From: Streptomyces sp. 1-11
Lineage (GTDB): Bacteria; Actinomycetota; Actinomycetes; Streptomycetales; Streptomycetaceae
Assembly: GCF_007176755.1 (NCBI RefSeq)
Contig: NZ_BJTV01000012.1
Span: 210,027 to 274,026, forward strand
DNA: 64,000 nt
Direction of reading: 5' to 3'
Below the pieces are notes generated by a model. That model saw only the letters and a list, made by a program, of their open reading frames with translations, did no database searches and had not been told where the DNA came from. Below are positions 43,430-52,253 of the stretch, piece after piece. Position 1 is the stretch's first letter; each line of letters begins with the position of its first letter. The translations under genes were made by a program, and so were the position numbers.

Positions 43430-46261
43430 TCAGCCGGAGAAGCCCACGTGCGCGAGCCGCAGGGGCCCGCGCAGTCCGAGACGGACGTCGTGCACGCCCG
43501 AGGCGGCGAACGGCGCGTCCACGGTGACGTAGGTGTAGGCGTCGGACGTCGGGCCGGCCAGGGTGAGCCTGGTGAGCGGCGGGCCGCCGTCCAGGGAGAC
43601 CTCCAGGACGCCCTCGCCCGCCAGCCGGGCGCTCACCGCGGTCACCCCGTCCGCGAAGTCGCATGAGCGGTACAGCAGTTCACCGGACGCCCCGACCGCG
43701 GCGGGAGTCACCGAGTCGCCCGCCGTCCGCGTGCGGTCCACGATCGCGATGCCGGAGTGCTCGTCGAAGTCGGCGCCCTCCAGGCCCCGTTCGGTCACCG
43801 CCCGGGGCGCCGGGGGCTCGCCGGCCAGGGTGACCCGGGTGCGCAGCCGGACGTCCTCGCTGGACGCGCCGAGCAGCAGCTCGTACGGGCCCTGCTCCAG
43901 CCGCCAGGCGCCCCGGGCCACGTCCCAGAACTCGAAGGAGGACAGGGGGACCTCGAAGTCCAGGCGGGCCCGCTCACCGGGGGCGAGCGTCACCCGGCGG
44001 TGGGCGAGCAGCTCGCGGCGGGGCCGGGGCACCGACGGGTCGACGGCGCGGGCGTAGAGCTGCGCGACCTCGTCGGCGGTCCGGTCGCCGGTGTTGGTGA
44101 GCGCGCAGCACACGTGCACCGAGATGTCCGTCACCCGTACCGACAGCTCCGAGTAGGCGAACTCCGCGTACGACAGGCCGTGTCCGAAGGGGAAGAGCGG
44201 GGCGCCCTCGAAGTAGAGGTAGGTCTGCCGGCTCCCGATCACGTCGTAGTCGAGGAGGCCGGGCAGGTCCGCGTCGGAGGCGTACCAGGTCTGCGGGAGC
44301 CGGCCGGCGGGGGAGACGTCGCCGGCGAGCACCCGGGCCAGGGCCGTGCCCGCGGCCTGGCCGCCGTGCGCGGTCCACAGCACGGCCGGCAGCCGGGACA
44401 CGTCCACCGCGTACGGGTAGGCCGACGTCAGGACGAGCACGGTGCGCGGGTTCGCGGCGCGGGCCGCGTGCAGCAGCCGCCGCTGGTGCGCGGGCAGCTC
44501 CAGGGTCGTACGGTCCTCGGTCTCACGGCCGTTGATGTGCGGGTCGTTGCCCGCGACCACCACGACCACGTCGGCCCGTCCGGCCACCCGGGCCACGGCC
44601 TCCTCACCGCGCTCCACGGTGATCACCTCGAAGACGTCGCCGGTGCCGGCAACCTTCACGCCGTCGGCGGCGACACGGACGTGACGACCCGTGCCGAGAT
44701 GCCGCAGGAGGTGACCGTTCTCGTGGGGTTCCAGACGGAACGTCTCCTGGACGACCCAGCCGCCCGGCTGGTCGGCGGCGGCGCGCAGGAAGCCGTCCTC
44801 GGCCACCGAGAGGTAGCGGCCGTCGGGCGCGCGCAGGGTCAGCACGCCACCGCCCCAGTCGGCCAGCGCCAGTTCGGTGCCGACGGCGTCGGTGGTGAGC
44901 GGCGGCAGGTCGGTGCGGCCGGACAGCAGGGCCGGGTCCAGCGCGCCGCCGGCGTCGCGCGCCTCCTCGGGGGCGTCCGCCGGCGGCACGTGCAGGAAGG
45001 CGCCGCCGGTCCGCAGGCGGATCCGGTCCACGCCCTCCGCGAACTCCACCCGCTCGGCGCCGAAGCGCTCGTACAGGCCCTCCAGGGGGGTGGACCTGTG
45101 CAGCAGGGCGCCGCTGTACCAGTCGAGCTTGCACTCGTCGGCGAGCAGGCCGACCACGGCGACGCGGCGGTCCGGCGCGAGGGGCAGCAGCTCCTCGTTC
45201 CTCAGCAGGACGACGGCCTGCTCGGCGGCCTCCAGGGCGAGCGCCCGGTGCGCCGGGGTGTCGAACTCGCCGGTGTCCCGGTGCGGGTCGTACTGCGGGT
45301 CGAACTCGCCGAGGCGGAACCGGACCGAGAGCTGGCGGCGGACCGCGGTGTCGACGTCCGCCTCGGTCAGCAGCCCCTGGTCCAGCGCCCCCTTGAGGCG
45401 CGCGGTGACCTGCGAGCCGTCGGTGCCGTGGTCGGTGAAGCTGTCCACGCCGGCCAGCAGGGCGGCCGCGCTCGCCTCCTCGTGCGTGCCGAAGTAGTGC
45501 TCGGCGTCGACCAGGTTGCTCGGCGCGCCCGCGTCCGAGCAGACCAGCAGGTCCTCCTCGGTCCAGGCGCGCAGCTCCGAACGCAGGTACGGGGAGAGGT
45601 GGTTGGGCCGGCCGTTGACCAGGTTGTAGGCGGGCATGACACCGGCCACCGCGCCCGCCCCGACCGTGTCCCGGAAGGCGCGCAGGTCGTACTCGCGCAG
45701 CACGCGCGGGCGGACGGAGGACGACGTGGTCGCCCGGTCCGTCTCGTTGTTGTGCGCCAGCCAGTGCTTCAGGACGGGTGCGGTGCGCCAGTAGGCCGGG
45801 TGGTCGCCGCGCAGGCCGTGCGTGTAGGCCGTCGCGATGGCGGAGGTCAGCCGCGGATCCTCCGAGTAGCCCTCCTCGTTGCGGCCCCACAGCGGATGGC
45901 GCAGCAGGTTGACGGTCGGGGCCCAGACGTTGAGGCCGACCCGCTCGTCGCGGGCGCGCATCGCCCGGACCTCCCTGGACACCGCCTCGCCGACCCGGCG
46001 CACCAGATCCGGGTTCCAGGTCGCGCCGAGGCCCACGGCCTGCGGGAACACCGTCGCCGGACCCATCCAGGCGACCCCGTGCAGGGCCTCCTGGCCGGTG
46101 CGGAAGGCGGCCACGCCCAGCCGCTCGACGGCGGGCGCGAACTGGTGCAGGAAGGCGACCTTCTCGTCCGGTATGAGCCGTGCCAGCAGGTCGTCGACGC
46201 GCTTGGCGAACGGCAGTCGCGGATCCCGGAAGGGCGGCGCGGGCGGCGGGTCAACGGTCAC
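43430..46261 (-). CDS. GH3 beta-glucosidase/beta-xylosidase with inserted beta-trefoil-like segment
   Basis: A 943-residue glycosidase without signal peptide, so intracellular. The GH3 N-terminal barrel spans about 15-320, with the catalytic nucleophile probably Asp243 in LLVCSDAG; KHWLAHNNE is the substrate-site block. The C-terminal GH3 domain is split: its first part (AVVLLRNEELLPLA) begins near 348, an insert of about 140 residues (410-550) contains fascin/beta-trefoil-like repeats (LTLRAPDGRYLSVAEDGFLR, LLRHLGTGRHVRVAADG), then VVVVAGNDPHINGRETEDRT resumes. An FnIII-like domain and a beta-sandwich module close the protein. GTG 46261 follows AAGGGGA. A LacI-type operator lies 38 bases upstream. 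Confidence 0.9.
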   Translation of the reverse strand: MTVDPPPAPPFRDPRLPFAKRVDDLLARLIPDEKVAFLHQFAPAVERLGVAAFRTGQEALHGVAWMGPATVFPQAVGLGATWNPDLVRRVGEAVSREVRAMRARDERVGLNVWAPTVNLLRHPLWGRNEEGYSEDPRLTSAIATAYTHGLRGDHPAYWRTAPVLKHWLAHNNETDRATTSSSVRPRVLREYDLRAFRDTVGAGAVAGVMPAYNLVNGRPNHLSPYLRSELRAWTEEDLLVCSDAGAPSNLVDAEHYFGTHEEASAAALLAGVDSFTDHGTDGSQVTARLKGALDQGLLTEADVDTAVRRQLSVRFRLGEFDPQYDPHRDTGEFDTPAHRALALEAAEQAVVLLRNEELLPLAPDRRVAVVGLLADECKLDWYSGALLHRSTPLEGLYERFGAERVEFAEGVDRIRLRTGGAFLHVPPADAPEEARDAGGALDPALLSGRTDLPPLTTDAVGTELALADWGGGVLTLRAPDGRYLSVAEDGFLRAAADQPGGWVVQETFRLEPHENGHLLRHLGTGRHVRVAADGVKVAGTGDVFEVITVERGEEAVARVAGRADVVVVVAGNDPHINGRETEDRTTLELPAHQRRLLHAARAANPRTVLVLTSAYPYAVDVSRLPAVLWTAHGGQAAGTALARVLAGDVSPAGRLPQTWYASDADLPGLLDYDVIGSRQTYLYFEGAPLFPFGHGLSYAEFAYSELSVRVTDISVHVCCALTNTGDRTADEVAQLYARAVDPSVPRPRRELLAHRRVTLAPGERARLDFEVPLSSFEFWDVARGAWRLEQGPYELLLGASSEDVRLRTRVTLAGEPPAPRAVTERGLEGADFDEHSGIAIVDRTRTAGDSVTPAAVGASGELLYRSCDFADGVTAVSARLAGEGVLEVSLDGGPPLTRLTLAGPTSDAYTYVTVDAPFAASGVHDVRLGLRGPLRLAHVGFSG

Positions 46262-46298
46262 GAGCGGGTTCCCCTTGCGACGGAACGACGTGATGCTT

Positions 46299-46312
46299 TC
46301 GAAGCGCTTCGA
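46299..46312. promoter_or_regulatory. LacI-type operator site A
   Basis: Perfect 14-base palindrome TCGAAGCGCTTCGA, 38 bases upstream of the GH3 start. It is typical of LacI/GalR operators with a central CG, and identical to site B at 46481. Confidence 0.85.
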
Positions 46313-46480
46313 TGCTCAGGCGGGCGCCCCGGGAGTGTCAAGGAGGTGGACCGGAATCGGGCTCATTTCGCGCCGACTTGGCAAGGGGAGCCGACGATCG
46401 GCGGTCGTCGGGCCGCAGCGGAGGAATCTTGGGAGCGACCCTTGTGCGCCCCCAGGTGTTCACTTAACCTCGCAGCGACA

Positions 46481-46494
46481 TCGAAGCGCTTCGA
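46481..46494. promoter_or_regulatory. LacI-type operator site B
   Basis: Second perfect copy of TCGAAGCGCTTCGA, 114 bases before the binding-protein gene. Site centres A and B are 182 bases apart in the 346-base divergent control region, which otherwise holds no gene. Confidence 0.85.
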
Positions 46495-46607
46495 CTGAGG
46501 TTCCGCACCGAGAGCCGAGAACGCTTCAGCTCAGCCAGATCCACTCGAGACACCGCAGCCGACGGCCCACCGCCGGGTGTCCTGGTGCGCCATGAAGGGT
46601 TGACGCA

Positions 46608-48293
46608 ATGACGCCGAACGCCGCCTCCGCATCCCCCGCCCCGAGCCGGAGAAGCTTCCTCACCTCCACCGCGGTCGCCGCGGCGGTGGCCGGGGGGATG
46701 CCGCTGCTCACCGCCTGCGGCGGCGGGCAGGAGGGCCGCAAGGAAGGCGCCACCTCGGGCAAGGCGGCGCAGAAGATCCTCCCCGCGTTCGTGACCTCCG
46801 GCGTCGTGGCCCCGGACATCCCGGCGAAGAACGGCTCGGCGGCCGGCTTCACCAAGGCCATCGCCATGGACCGGCTGAAGACCTCGGTGCCGAAGAAGCT
46901 CGGCAGCGGCGGCACGCTGATGATCATGGCCCCGCTGTGGGGCACCCCGCCGGACAGCGGCAACCCGTACTACAGGGCCATGAACGCGGCCATCGGCGTC
47001 GAGACCACCTGGCAGAACCAGGACGGCAACACCTACGACGAGAAGCTGGGCGCCGTGCTCGCCTCCAGCGACATCCCGGACGTCGTGGTCGTCCCCGGCT
47101 GGAACCTCAACGGCAGGATCCCGAGCGCCGTCAACGCCAAGTTCGCCGATCTCGGCCCCTACCTGTCCGGTGACAGGGTCAAGGACTACCCGAACCTCGC
47201 GGCCGTCCCCACCGACGCCTGGCAGCGCGCCATCTTCGGCGGCCGGCTGCGCGCGATCCCGATGCCCGCCTCCTGTGTCACCAACATCGCGCCGTTCTAC
47301 CGCAAGGACGTCTTCGACAAGAAGGGCTGGCGGCTTCCCCGGTCCACCGACGAGTTCCTGGCCTGGGCGAAGGAGGCCACCGACGCCAAGGGCGGTGTGT
47401 GGGCCTGCTCCGACATGAAGTGGACCGCCTTCAACGCCTTCGGCGTGCTCAACGGCAGCGACAAGGCGCTGTGGTGGAACCTGAAGGACGGCAAGCTGAT
47501 CAACCGGATCGAGACCGAGGAGTACCTGGAAGCCCTGGAGTGGGCCCGCAAGCTCTTCGCCGCCGGAGTCGTCCACCCCGACGACAAGGCGGGCAAGACC
47601 GCCAACCCGGCGAACGCCCGCTTCACCGCCGGCAAGCTCCTCGTCTACAACCAGGACCTGTCCGACTGGTTCGGCAAGACCTCCGAACAGCGCACCCAGA
47701 GCAGCGACTTCGAGATGGCGGCGATGGACATCTTCACCCACGACGGCGGCGACCCGCTGCTCTGGGCGGTCCAGCCCGCCAACATCTTCACCTTCGTCAG
47801 CAAGAAAGCGTCCGAGCGGCAGATCAAGGATTTCCTGGCGATCGCCAACTTCTGCGCCTCCCCGTACGGCACCAAGGAATGGCTGCTCACCAACTACGGG
47901 GTGCAGAGCACCGACTTCGACCTGAGGAAGGGCGTCCCCACCAAGACCACCAAAGGCGTCAACGAGGTCGTCGGCGCCTTCGACTACACCGGCGACCCGG
48001 CCGCCTTCGTCGCCCACCCCGACCTCCCCGACGTCACCCGGGGCATGGTCGAGTGGCAGCAGCGCATGGGCGCCTTCACCAGGAAGTCCTCCTTCTACGG
48101 CCTCACGGTCACCGAGCCGAGCCGCTGGGCCAACCTGGCCGACGACTTCGAGCAGCTGGAGGACGACGTCGTGCGCGGCCGCAAGAAGGTCGCCGACGTG
48201 CAGCAGGCCGTGTCCGACTGGAAGAAGAGGGGCGGCGACGACCTGCGCGACTGGTACCGGAAGCTGCTCGACGACACCGGCTCGGCGAAGTGA
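46608..48293 (+). CDS. Sugar ABC transporter substrate-binding lipoprotein (LplA-like)
   Basis: A 561-residue extracellular binding protein. The signal SRRSFLTSTAVAAAVAGG followed by LLTAC is a Tat-type lipoprotein leader. The mature protein is longer than usual sugar binders and resembles the LplA/YtcQ group that binds larger oligosaccharides or complex glycans (NPYYRAMNAAIGVETTWQNQ, EKLGAVLASSDIPDVVVVPG). It starts an operon of five genes whose starts all overlap preceding stops. Probably captures the oligosaccharide that the island's glycosidases degrade. Confidence 0.88.
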   Translation: MTPNAASASPAPSRRSFLTSTAVAAAVAGGMPLLTACGGGQEGRKEGATSGKAAQKILPAFVTSGVVAPDIPAKNGSAAGFTKAIAMDRLKTSVPKKLGSGGTLMIMAPLWGTPPDSGNPYYRAMNAAIGVETTWQNQDGNTYDEKLGAVLASSDIPDVVVVPGWNLNGRIPSAVNAKFADLGPYLSGDRVKDYPNLAAVPTDAWQRAIFGGRLRAIPMPASCVTNIAPFYRKDVFDKKGWRLPRSTDEFLAWAKEATDAKGGVWACSDMKWTAFNAFGVLNGSDKALWWNLKDGKLINRIETEEYLEALEWARKLFAAGVVHPDDKAGKTANPANARFTAGKLLVYNQDLSDWFGKTSEQRTQSSDFEMAAMDIFTHDGGDPLLWAVQPANIFTFVSKKASERQIKDFLAIANFCASPYGTKEWLLTNYGVQSTDFDLRKGVPTKTTKGVNEVVGAFDYTGDPAAFVAHPDLPDVTRGMVEWQQRMGAFTRKSSFYGLTVTEPSRWANLADDFEQLEDDVVRGRKKVADVQQAVSDWKKRGGDDLRDWYRKLLDDTGSAK

Positions 48294-49309
48294 CCAGCAC
48301 CGTGCCCCGCGGCCGGGCCGGGGCGAAACGGGCCCCGGCGCCTCCCGGCGGCGCAGCCGGGAGCCGCCGGGACCGCCGCGGCAGGCTTACCCTCGGGGTC
48401 AGGTTCCGGCGTGACCGGGCCCTGATCCTGATGACGGTGCCCGTCCTGTCGCTGCTGCTGGTCTTCAACTACGTCCCGATCCTCGGCAACGTCGTCGCCT
48501 TCCAGGACTACGACCCCTACCTCAGCGACAACGGCTTCCTCGCCATGCTGCAGAGCCCCGGGGCCGGCCTGGAGCAGTTCCAGCGGGTCTTCGCGGACCC
48601 GGAGTTCTGGCACGCGGTGCGGAACACGTTCACCCTGTTCCTCCTCCAGCTCGTGCTGTTCTTCCCGGTGCCGATCGCGCTGGCGCTGCTCATCAACAGC
48701 GTGGTCCGGCCCCGGGTGCGGGCGGTCGCCCAGGCGGTCATGTATCTGCCGCACTTCTTCTCCTGGGTGCTGGTCGTCACCGTCTTCCAGCAGATCTTCG
48801 GCGGCGCCGGCGTCATCGCGCAGACCCTGCGCGAGCACGGGCACGCCGGGTTCGACGTCATGACCGACCCGTCGGTCTTCAAGTACCTGGTGACCGCCCA
48901 GATGGTCTGGAAGGACGCGGGCTGGGGGATCATCGTCTTCCTCGCGGCCCTCGCCGCCGTCCCCACCGACCTGTACGAGGCCGCGGCCATGGACGGCGCC
49001 GGACGCCTGCGCCGCATGTGGCACATCACGCTGCCCGCCCTGCGCCCGGTGATCGCGCTGCTGCTGGTGCTGCGCGTCGGTGACGCCCTCACTGTCGGCT
49101 TCGAGCAGTTCCTGCTCCAGCGGCAGGCGGTGGGCCCGGACGCCTCCGAGGTGCTGGACACCTACGTGTGGTGGAACGGCATCCGCAACCAGGACTTCAG
49201 CTACGCGGCGGCGGCCGGCCTGATCAAGGGCGTCGTCGGACTGACCCTCGTCCTCGTGGCGAACAAGGTGGCCCACCTCATGGGCGAGCAGGGGGTGTAC
49301 GAGAAGTGA
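48290..49309 (+). CDS. Sugar ABC transporter permease 1 (LplB-like)
   Basis: A 339-residue permease, six transmembrane segments after a basic 40-residue N-terminus. EAA loop: YEAAAMDGAGRLRRMWHITL. GTG 48290 overlaps the binding-protein stop (GTGA). No ATPase gene is in the island, so the importer must borrow an ATPase such as the general MsiK of Streptomyces. Confidence 0.9.
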   Translation: MTSTVPRGRAGAKRAPAPPGGAAGSRRDRRGRLTLGVRFRRDRALILMTVPVLSLLLVFNYVPILGNVVAFQDYDPYLSDNGFLAMLQSPGAGLEQFQRVFADPEFWHAVRNTFTLFLLQLVLFFPVPIALALLINSVVRPRVRAVAQAVMYLPHFFSWVLVVTVFQQIFGGAGVIAQTLREHGHAGFDVMTDPSVFKYLVTAQMVWKDAGWGIIVFLAALAAVPTDLYEAAAMDGAGRLRRMWHITLPALRPVIALLLVLRVGDALTVGFEQFLLQRQAVGPDASEVLDTYVWWNGIRNQDFSYAAAAGLIKGVVGLTLVLVANKVAHLMGEQGVYEK

Positions 49310-50259
49310 GCGCCGTGGCCGACCGGCCGCCGGTCACCGGCACGACGGGGCAGCGGTCGCGCCGCTGGGCGGCGCCGCCCAGGCCCTCCTGGGAGGAGGA
49401 GCCGGCCCGCGCCGGACTCGCCGCGAAGGGACTCGTCCTCCTCGTCGCGGGCCTCGCGGTCCTGCTCCCGCTGTGGATCGTGATCGTCACCAGCCTGTCC
49501 CCGAAGAAGGTCATCGACGGCACCGGCGGCCTCGTGGTGATCCCGAAGGGCGTCACCTTCGTCGCCTACCAGGAGCTGCTGAGCGGCGGGCAGGTGCAGC
49601 GGGCCGCCCTGGTCAGCGTCGGGGTCACGGCCGTCGGCACGCTGTTCAGCATGACGGTCTCCGTACTGTGCGCCTACGGCCTGTCGCGCCGTGGCTCACT
49701 GGGGCACCGCTGGATCCTGCTGGCCCTGCTCGCGACGATGTTCTTCGGCGCCGGACTGATCCCGACGTACCTGCTGGTGCAGGCCCTCGGCCTGACCGAC
49801 ACCTACCTCGCGCTGATCCTGCCCAGCGCGGTCAGCGTCTTCAACATCCTCGTGCTGCGCGGGTTCTTCATGGGCATCTCGCCCGAACTCATCGACAGCG
49901 CGCGGATCGACGGGGCGGGGGACTGGCGCATCCTGTGGCAGATCGTGCTGCCGCTGTCCCGGGCGGTGCTGGCGGTCATCACCCTGTTCTACGCCGTGGG
50001 GTACTGGTCCGCCTGGTTCAACGCCTCGATCTACCTCACCGACCAGAGGATGATGCCGCTGCAGAACGTGATGATCCAGCTGGTGCAGAAGCAGGAGCGC
50101 CCGGTGGGGCTCGCCACGCAGATCAACACCGGTCAGCTCTCGCCGCTGGCCATCCAGATGGCGGTCATGGTGATGGCCCTGCTCCCGGTGGCCGTCCTGT
50201 CGCCGTTCGTCCAGAAGCACTTCAAGAAGGGGATGCTGACCGGGGCGGTGAAGGGATGA
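49306..50259 (+). CDS. Sugar ABC transporter permease 2 (YtcP/LplC-like)
   Basis: A 317-residue permease with six transmembrane segments and EAA loop in PELIDSARIDGAGDWRILWQ. GTG 49306 overlaps the previous stop. The sequence FNASIYLTDQRMMPLQ is typical of LplC-type permeases. Forms the channel with permease 1. Confidence 0.9.
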   Translation: MSAVADRPPVTGTTGQRSRRWAAPPRPSWEEEPARAGLAAKGLVLLVAGLAVLLPLWIVIVTSLSPKKVIDGTGGLVVIPKGVTFVAYQELLSGGQVQRAALVSVGVTAVGTLFSMTVSVLCAYGLSRRGSLGHRWILLALLATMFFGAGLIPTYLLVQALGLTDTYLALILPSAVSVFNILVLRGFFMGISPELIDSARIDGAGDWRILWQIVLPLSRAVLAVITLFYAVGYWSAWFNASIYLTDQRMMPLQNVMIQLVQKQERPVGLATQINTGQLSPLAIQMAVMVMALLPVAVLSPFVQKHFKKGMLTGAVKG

Positions 50260-52253
50260 GCCCCGGACGCCGGGGTGCCCGCGTGCGGCCGCATCTCGCC
50301 GACGCCACCCGCGGCCGTGTCCTCTTCGGGGGCGACTACAACCCCGAGCAGTGGCCCGAGGAGATCTGGCGGGAGGACGTCCGCCTGATGAAGGAGGCCG
50401 GGGTCAACTCCGTCACCCTCGGCGTCTTCTCCTGGTCGAGACTCGAACCGGCGCCGGGTGAGCGGGAGTTCGGCTGGCTGGACCGGCTGATGGACCTGAT
50501 GCACGGCAACGGGGTGGGCGTCGTCCTCGCCACCCCCACCTCCTCCCCGCCGCCCTGGCTGGGCCGGCTGCACCCGGACACCCTGCCCAGGGACGCCGAC
50601 GGACGGACCGAGTGGTGGGGCGGACGGCAGCACTTCTCGCACTCCAGCGCCGCCTACCGCCGCCACGCCGCCGCCATCACCGAGGACCTGGCCGCCCGCT
50701 ACGCCGGCCACCCGGCGCTCACCATGTGGCACATCAACAACGAGTACTGCACCTACGACTACGGCGACGAGGCGGCCGCCGCGTTCCGCCACTGGCTGCG
50801 CGACCGCCACGGCACCCTCGACGCCCTCAACTCGGCGTGGGGCACCGCCTTCTGGGGCCAGGACTACGACACCTGGGACGGCATCCTGCCGCCGCGCCGC
50901 GCCCACTACCTGAACAACCCCGGCCAGGTGCTGGACTTCCGCCGCTTCACCTCCGACATGCTCCTGGAGTGCTTCACCGCCGAGCGGGACATCGTCCGCC
51001 GGCACACCCCGCACCTGCCGGTGACCACCAACTTCATGCCGCTGTGGTTCGGTCAGGACGCCTGGCGCTGGGCCGAGGAGGAGGACGTGGTCTCCGTCGA
51101 CCTGTACCCGGACCCGCGCGACCCGCTCGGGGCCCAGCGCGGCGCCCTGGTGCAGGACCTCACCCGGTCGCAGGCGCGCGGACCGTGGATGCTGATGGAG
51201 CAGGCGGCCGGAGCGGTCAACTGGCGCGGGGTCAACCACCCCAAGCCGCGCGGACTGAACCGGCTGTGGTCCTTCCAGGCGGTCGCCCGGGGCGCCGACG
51301 CCGTCTGCTACTTCCAGTGGCGCCAGTCCCGGCAGGGCGCGGAGAAGTTCCACTCCGGGATGGTCTCCCACGCCGGCGAACAGGGCCGCACCTACCAGGA
51401 GACCGCGCGCCTGGGGCGCGAACTCGCCCGCGTCGGACCGGAGGTGGCCGGGCGGCACGGCGACGCCGGCATCGCGATCCTGCACGACTGGCACTCCTGG
51501 TGGGCCGGCGACCACGCGGGCCGGCTGTCCACCGAGGCCGGCCTGCCCGAGGTGCTGCACGCCTGGCACCGCGCGCTGTGGGAGGCCCACCTGGCCACCG
51601 ACTTCGCCCACCCGGAGCACGACCTGTCCGGCTACCGGCTCGTCGTCGTGCCCCAGCTCTACCTCCTCACGGACCGGGCGGTCGACAACCTCCTCGCACA
51701 CGTCCGGGGCGGCGGCCACCTGGTGTGCGGCTTCCTCACCGGCGTCGCCGACGAGGACGACCGGGTCCGGCCCGGAGGCATGGACCCCCGGCTGCGCGAG
51801 CTGTTCGGCATCCGCACCCTGCACGAGTGGTGGCCGCTGGCGCCGGGGGAGGCCGTGGAGTGCGAGGACTTCCGCGGCACCCTGTGGTCGGAGGAGATCG
51901 AAGCCGAGCCCGGCGCCGCGAACACGGTGCCGTACCGGGGCGGCGAGCTGGACGAGCTGCCCGCCGTGCTGCGCCGGGGACGCGCCTGGTACGTCTCGAC
52001 GCTCCCCGAGCCGGAGGCGCTGCGCGCGCTGCTCGCCGGGGTCGCCGGCGAGGCGGGGGTGCGCCCGGTGCTCGACGGGCTCCCGGCGGGCGTCGAGGCG
52101 GTGCGCCGGGGCGAGCTGCTGTTCCTGCTCAACCACGGACGCGAACCGGTCACCGTCCCGGTCCCGGGCACCCACCACGAGCTGCTCACGGAGGCCGCCG
52201 TCACAGGCGAGGTCACCCTCGGCCGCTACGGCGTGGCGGTGCTGCGGCCGTGA
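50256..52253 (+). CDS. GH42 beta-galactosidase
   Basis: A 665-residue cytoplasmic beta-galactosidase. GH42 features: FGGDYNPEQWPEEIWREDVR at the N-terminus, the acid/base Glu in MWHINNEYCTYDYG and the nucleophile Glu in WMLMEQAAGAVNWRG. The trimerisation-type domain and a C-terminal beta domain (EVTLGRYGVAVLRP) follow. ATG 50256 overlaps the permease stop. In the proposed pathway it removes galactose from galactosylated xylosyl side chains after fucose is gone; GH42 enzymes more often act on other galactosides, so specificity needs testing. Confidence 0.92.
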   Translation: MSPGRRGARVRPHLADATRGRVLFGGDYNPEQWPEEIWREDVRLMKEAGVNSVTLGVFSWSRLEPAPGEREFGWLDRLMDLMHGNGVGVVLATPTSSPPPWLGRLHPDTLPRDADGRTEWWGGRQHFSHSSAAYRRHAAAITEDLAARYAGHPALTMWHINNEYCTYDYGDEAAAAFRHWLRDRHGTLDALNSAWGTAFWGQDYDTWDGILPPRRAHYLNNPGQVLDFRRFTSDMLLECFTAERDIVRRHTPHLPVTTNFMPLWFGQDAWRWAEEEDVVSVDLYPDPRDPLGAQRGALVQDLTRSQARGPWMLMEQAAGAVNWRGVNHPKPRGLNRLWSFQAVARGADAVCYFQWRQSRQGAEKFHSGMVSHAGEQGRTYQETARLGRELARVGPEVAGRHGDAGIAILHDWHSWWAGDHAGRLSTEAGLPEVLHAWHRALWEAHLATDFAHPEHDLSGYRLVVVPQLYLLTDRAVDNLLAHVRGGGHLVCGFLTGVADEDDRVRPGGMDPRLRELFGIRTLHEWWPLAPGEAVECEDFRGTLWSEEIEAEPGAANTVPYRGGELDELPAVLRRGRAWYVSTLPEPEALRALLAGVAGEAGVRPVLDGLPAGVEAVRRGELLFLLNHGREPVTVPVPGTHHELLTEAAVTGEVTLGRYGVAVLRP

